The notes under the pieces: generated by a model
The model's database searches: none
The model's input: the letters and a program-made list of their open reading frames with translations, nothing else
Told to the model about the DNA's origin: nothing
Shown: positions 14,184 to 17,275 of the stretch, in pieces
Position numbering within the stretch: position 1 is the stretch's first letter
Layout: each line of letters starts with the position of its first letter
Position numbers and translations under genes: made by a program
From: Chlorobiota bacterium
Lineage (GTDB): Bacteria; Bacteroidota; Bacteroidia; Bacteroidales; F082
Assembly (NCBI GenBank): GCA_030619415.1
Contig: JAUXBM010000008.1
Span: 1 to 17,275 of the forward strand
DNA length: 17,275 bases
Direction of reading: 5' to 3'

Positions 14184-16301
14184 ATGGCAGTTCAATCTAA
14201 CATAACCAATAACCTCAGTCGCGTCCGAAATATCGGGATCATGGCTCACATCGATGCTGGTAAAACCACCACCACCGAGCGGATCCTGTATTATACCGGG
14301 AAAAACTACAAAATTGGTGAGGTACACGATGGCGCAGCTACCATGGATTGGATGGTTCAGGAGCAGGAAAGGGGAATCACGATTACATCGGCCGCTACCA
14401 CTGTTTTCTGGGATTTGTTCAATAAACGATACAAAATTAATATCATCGATACACCCGGCCACGTCGATTTTACTGTTGAAGTTGAGCGTTCGCTGCGTGT
14501 ACTCGATAGTGCTGTTGCATTATTTTGTGCAGTTGGTGGCGTTGAGCCTCAATCAGAAACCGTATGGCGCCAGGCCGATAAGTACAAAGTGCCCCGCATC
14601 AGTTTTGTTAATAAAATGGACAGGGCTGGAGCCGATTTCTTTGGTGTTGTTGATCAGATAGAAGAAAGACTGGGAGCCAATCCGGTTCCTATTCAAATAC
14701 CAATAGGTGCCGAAGAGGATTTTGTTGGCGTTGTTGATCTGGTAAAAGACAAAGCGTTTGTTTGGGATGATTCTGACAAAGGAACAACCATTCGCGAAAT
14801 ACCCATCCCGGAAGATCTTGATGAAGTAACCCAGAAATACCGGATGATGCTCATTGAAGGCGTAGCCGAAGAGAATGATGAGTTGCTCGAAAAATTTATG
14901 GAAGATCCACATTCCATTACTGAGGAAGAGATGATCAATGTAATCCGTACGGCAACATTGAATATGGAAATTACCCCGGTGATGTGTGGTTCGGCTTTTA
15001 AAAATAAAGGAGTTCAGATGTTGCTTAATGCAATCATCGAGTTCCTGCCAAGCCCATTGGATGTTCCCCCGGTAACCGGAATTAATCCGAAAAATGGTGC
15101 AGAAGTAATCAGAAACGCTGATCCTGGTGATCATTTTAGCGCATTGGCATTTAAAATTGCAACTGATCCATTTGTTGGAAGGCTTGCATTTTTCAGAGTC
15201 TATTCAGGAACACTGAAGGCGGGTTCATATATTTACAATGCTTCGACAGGTAAAAAAGAACGCATAAGCCGCATCATGCAAATGCATGCGAATAAGCAGG
15301 AACCTCTGGATAAAATTGAAGCGGGCGACATTGGTGCCGGTGTTGGTTTTAAAACCATCCATACCGGCGATACGCTTTGCGACGAAAAGCACCAGGTTAT
15401 CCTGGAATCGATGACGTTCCCTGAACCTGTTATCAGCATTGCCATTGAGCCAAAAACGCAAAAAGACATCGATAAGATGACACTCGCTTTGGCTAAATTG
15501 GCTGAAGAAGATCCTACTTTTAAAGTAAGAACTGACATTGATTCAGGTCAAATAATTATTTCAGGGATGGGTGAATTGCACCTCGATATCCTGGTTGATA
15601 GATTAAAGCGTGAATTCAATGTTGAAGCCAATGTAGGTCAACCACAGGTTTCATATAAAGAAGCGGTTGTTGGATCGGGTGAATTCAAAGAAGTTTACAA
15701 AAAACAAACCGGCGGCAGGGGTAAATTTGCCAACATCGAGTTTGAAATGGGGCCTGTTGATGAAGGCGAAGAAGGATTGCAGTTCATCGATGAAGTAAAA
15801 GGCGGACGTATACCCAAGGAATTTATTCCTTCGGTGCAGAAAGGATTTAAAGCAGCGATGCAGAATGGTGTATTGGCCGGATTCCCTGTCGATAGCTTGA
15901 AAGTAAGGCTTTTTGATGGTTCTTTCCATGCGGTTGATTCAGACCAGTTATCATTTGAGATGGCTGCAAAAACCGGTTTCAAAAACGCTGCAAGAAAAGT
16001 CAAATCAGTTATTCTTGAGCCGATCATGAAAGTGGAAATAGTAACACCCAACGATTATCTTGGTGAGGTTACCGGCGACCTGAACAAAAGAAGGGCCATG
16101 GTTGAAGATGTTACTGCAAAAGTTGGTATTCAGGTTATCAAAGCAAAAGTGCCATTGTCGGAAATGTTTGGATATGTTACATCATTAAGAACATTGTCGT
16201 CAGGACGCGCAACATCAACAATGGAATTTTTCAACTTCTCGAAAGCACCAGATAAGGTTGCCGAAGAAGTAATAAATAAGGTTAAAGGAATTGTTAGCTA
16301 A
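14184..16301 (+). CDS. fusA: Elongation factor G
   Basis: EF-G is the GTPase that moves tRNAs and mRNA through the ribosome after each peptide bond and helps ribosome recycling. The 705 residues show G1 AHIDAGKT (21-28), the switch segment [12 protein letters not shown] (62-73), G3 DTPGH (89-93) and G4 NKMD (143-146). Domains II-V follow, with [10 protein letters not shown] and the C-terminal [15 protein letters not shown]. The motifs are complete and the length is normal, so this looks like the main translocase and not a specialised paralogue. The next gene, rpsJ, starts 12 bp after its stop. Confidence 0.98.
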   Translation: MAVQSNITNNLSRVRNIGIMAHIDAGKTTTTERILYYTGKNYKIGEVHDGAATMDWMVQEQERGITITSAATTVFWDLFNKRYKINIIDTPGHVDFTVEVERSLRVLDSAVALFCAVGGVEPQSETVWRQADKYKVPRISFVNKMDRAGADFFGVVDQIEERLGANPVPIQIPIGAEEDFVGVVDLVKDKAFVWDDSDKGTTIREIPIPEDLDEVTQKYRMMLIEGVAEENDELLEKFMEDPHSITEEEMINVIRTATLNMEITPVMCGSAFKNKGVQMLLNAIIEFLPSPLDVPPVTGINPKNGAEVIRNADPGDHFSALAFKIATDPFVGRLAFFRVYSGTLKAGSYIYNASTGKKERISRIMQMHANKQEPLDKIEAGDIGAGVGFKTIHTGDTLCDEKHQVILESMTFPEPVISIAIEPKTQKDIDKMTLALAKLAEEDPTFKVRTDIDSGQIIISGMGELHLDILVDRLKREFNVEANVGQPQVSYKEAVVGSGEFKEVYKKQTGGRGKFANIEFEMGPVDEGEEGLQFIDEVKGGRIPKEFIPSVQKGFKAAMQNGVLAGFPVDSLKVRLFDGSFHAVDSDQLSFEMAAKTGFKNAARKVKSVILEPIMKVEIVTPNDYLGEVTGDLNKRRAMVEDVTAKVGIQVIKAKVPLSEMFGYVTSLRTLSSGRATSTMEFFNFSKAPDKVAEEVINKVKGIVS

Positions 16302-16313
16302 ATAAATAATAAA

Positions 16314-16619
16314 GTGAGCCAAAGAATTAGAATTAAATTGAAGTCGTACGATCATCAACTGGTTGATAAATCAGCTGAGAAGATTGTAAAAGCGGTGAAA
16401 TCGACCGGGGCAGTTGTTAGTGGTCCTATCCCGTTACCGACACATAAAAAAGTATTCACTGTAAACCGTTCAACATTTGTTAATAAAACAGCGAGGGAGC
16501 AGTTTGAATTAGCCACTTTTAAAAGACTCATGGATGTGTACAACTCATCCTCCAAAACGATCGACTCTTTGATGAAACTGGAATTACCCAGTGGTGTTGA
16601 AGTTGAGATCAAAGTATAA
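16314..16619 (+). CDS. rpsJ: 30S ribosomal protein S10 (GTG start)
   Basis: S10 is part of the small-subunit head and, as NusE, of transcription antitermination complexes with NusB. The 101-residue protein reads [24 protein letters not shown] and contains [17 protein letters not shown], the family core. The start codon is GTG at 16314, since no ATG lies in a suitable place and the conserved N-terminus begins right after it. No clear Shine-Dalgarno sequence precedes it; the 12-bp gap to the fusA stop suggests translational coupling. Confidence 0.97.
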   Translation: MSQRIRIKLKSYDHQLVDKSAEKIVKAVKSTGAVVSGPIPLPTHKKVFTVNRSTFVNKTAREQFELATFKRLMDVYNSSSKTIDSLMKLELPSGVEVEIKV

Positions 16620-16645
16620 TAAGAACGGCTTAAAGATTTAAAGCA

Positions 16646-17269
16646 ATGTCAGGATTATTAGGAAAGAAAATAGGGATGACCAGTATCTACGACGAAAACG
16701 GAAAGAACATTCCGTGTACCGTTATTCAGGCTGGCCCATGCATCGTAACACAGATTCGTACAAAAGAAACGGATGGTTACGAGGCAATTCAACTGGCTTT
16801 TGAAGATAAAAAGGAAAAGCACACGACCAAAGCAATGCAGGGTCATTTTGCAAAAGCAAAAACAACGCCAAAAAGGTATATGGCCGAATTTTCACGTTTT
16901 GAAGAAAAGAAACAATACGGTGAAGTTTTGAAAGTAGATGTTTTTACAGAAGGTGAATTTGTGGATGTTGTAGGTACTTCAAAAGGAAAAGGTTTCCAGG
17001 GAGTAGTGAAGCGTTACAATTTTAAAGGTGTAAACGACGCCACTCACGGACAGCATAACCGTTTAAGAGCGCCTGGTTCTATCGGTGCTTCTTCGTATCC
17101 ATCGCGTGTATTTAAAGGTATGCGCATGGCAGGCCGGATGGGTGGTAATCGGGTGAAACTGATTAACCTGAAGATCATGAAGATTATTCCTGAAAAGGAT
17201 ATTATTGTAGTAAAAGGTGCGGTTCCCGGACCGAATAATTCATTAGTAATAGTTGAAAGATGGAGTTAG
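16646..17269 (+). CDS. rplC: 50S ribosomal protein L3
   Basis: L3 binds 23S rRNA near the peptidyl-transferase centre and is an early assembly protein. The 207-residue protein begins [19 protein letters not shown] and carries the loop that reaches the catalytic centre ([33 protein letters not shown]) in its central-to-C-terminal part. It is complete: the TAG stop lies six bases before the right edge. rpsJ-rplC is the usual start of the S10 operon, which presumably continues beyond the window. Confidence 0.98.
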   Translation: MSGLLGKKIGMTSIYDENGKNIPCTVIQAGPCIVTQIRTKETDGYEAIQLAFEDKKEKHTTKAMQGHFAKAKTTPKRYMAEFSRFEEKKQYGEVLKVDVFTEGEFVDVVGTSKGKGFQGVVKRYNFKGVNDATHGQHNRLRAPGSIGASSYPSRVFKGMRMAGRMGGNRVKLINLKIMKIIPEKDIIVVKGAVPGPNNSLVIVERWS

Positions 17270-17275
17270 TAGTTC

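Noticed and set aside
14553..15134. 193-codon open frame on the minus strand inside fusA
   Set aside because: It lies wholly antisense to an intact, highly conserved EF-G reading frame and has no recognisable product; this is a codon-bias shadow.
1..17275. tRNA, rRNA, CRISPR array, phage or toxin-antitoxin genes
   Set aside because: On reading both strands I saw no cloverleaf with a TTCGA-type arm, no spaced direct repeats of CRISPR type, and no such proteins among the supported genes.

Overview
The window is ordinary chromosomal DNA of a member of the Bacteroidota, probably of the Bacteroidales/Marinilabiliales side (that narrower placement is a guess). The evidence is the DUF4290 gene next to murA, repeated TAnnTTTG-type -7 promoter elements (the Bacteroidota sigma consensus), weak or absent Shine-Dalgarno sequences, and Bacteroidota-like S12, S7, EF-G, S10 and L3 proteins. 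I saw no phage, CRISPR array, rRNA, tRNA or complete insertion sequence. I did not find a convincing new multi-gene system. What is unusual lies mainly between the genes.

Left half, minus strand, reading from right to left. pcrA (UvrD-family helicase) comes first, then a promoter, then DUF4290 - murA - grpE - dnaJ - ABC ATPase - ABC permease. This block joins DNA repair/replication, peptidoglycan precursor synthesis, the DnaK co-chaperones and a NatAB-type exporter. MurA has Asp in place of the catalytic Cys, which predicts intrinsic fosfomycin resistance. A hairpin separates DUF4290 from murA. An inverted repeat sits in the grpE leader. A decayed N-terminal fragment of a four-helix-bundle (23S rRNA intervening-sequence type) protein gene lies between the two ABC genes. 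Left of the permease there is a MITE-like element of about 165 bp with imperfect terminal inverted repeats, then a promoter for a minus-strand gene that lies beyond the left edge.

Middle. A plus-strand GT39/ArnT-like membrane glycosyltransferase with a large C-terminal extracytoplasmic region is divergent from pcrA. It converges on a minus-strand AbgT-family transporter. The 135 bp between the two stop codons hold a 9-bp inverted repeat and a degenerate 7-bp tandem repeat.

Right end, plus strand. The str/S10 operon start, rpsL - rpsG - fusA - rpsJ - rplC, runs to the window edge. It has its own upstream region of about 420 bp (after correcting the abgT start, about 520 bp) holding a degenerate 9-bp tandem array, a near-consensus Bacteroidota promoter (TTG-N19-TACCTTTG), a 40-codon basic open frame, and a second promoter-like element overlapping that frame. 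These five genes supply ribosomal proteins S12, S7, S10 and L3 and the translocase EF-G and are expected to be co-transcribed.
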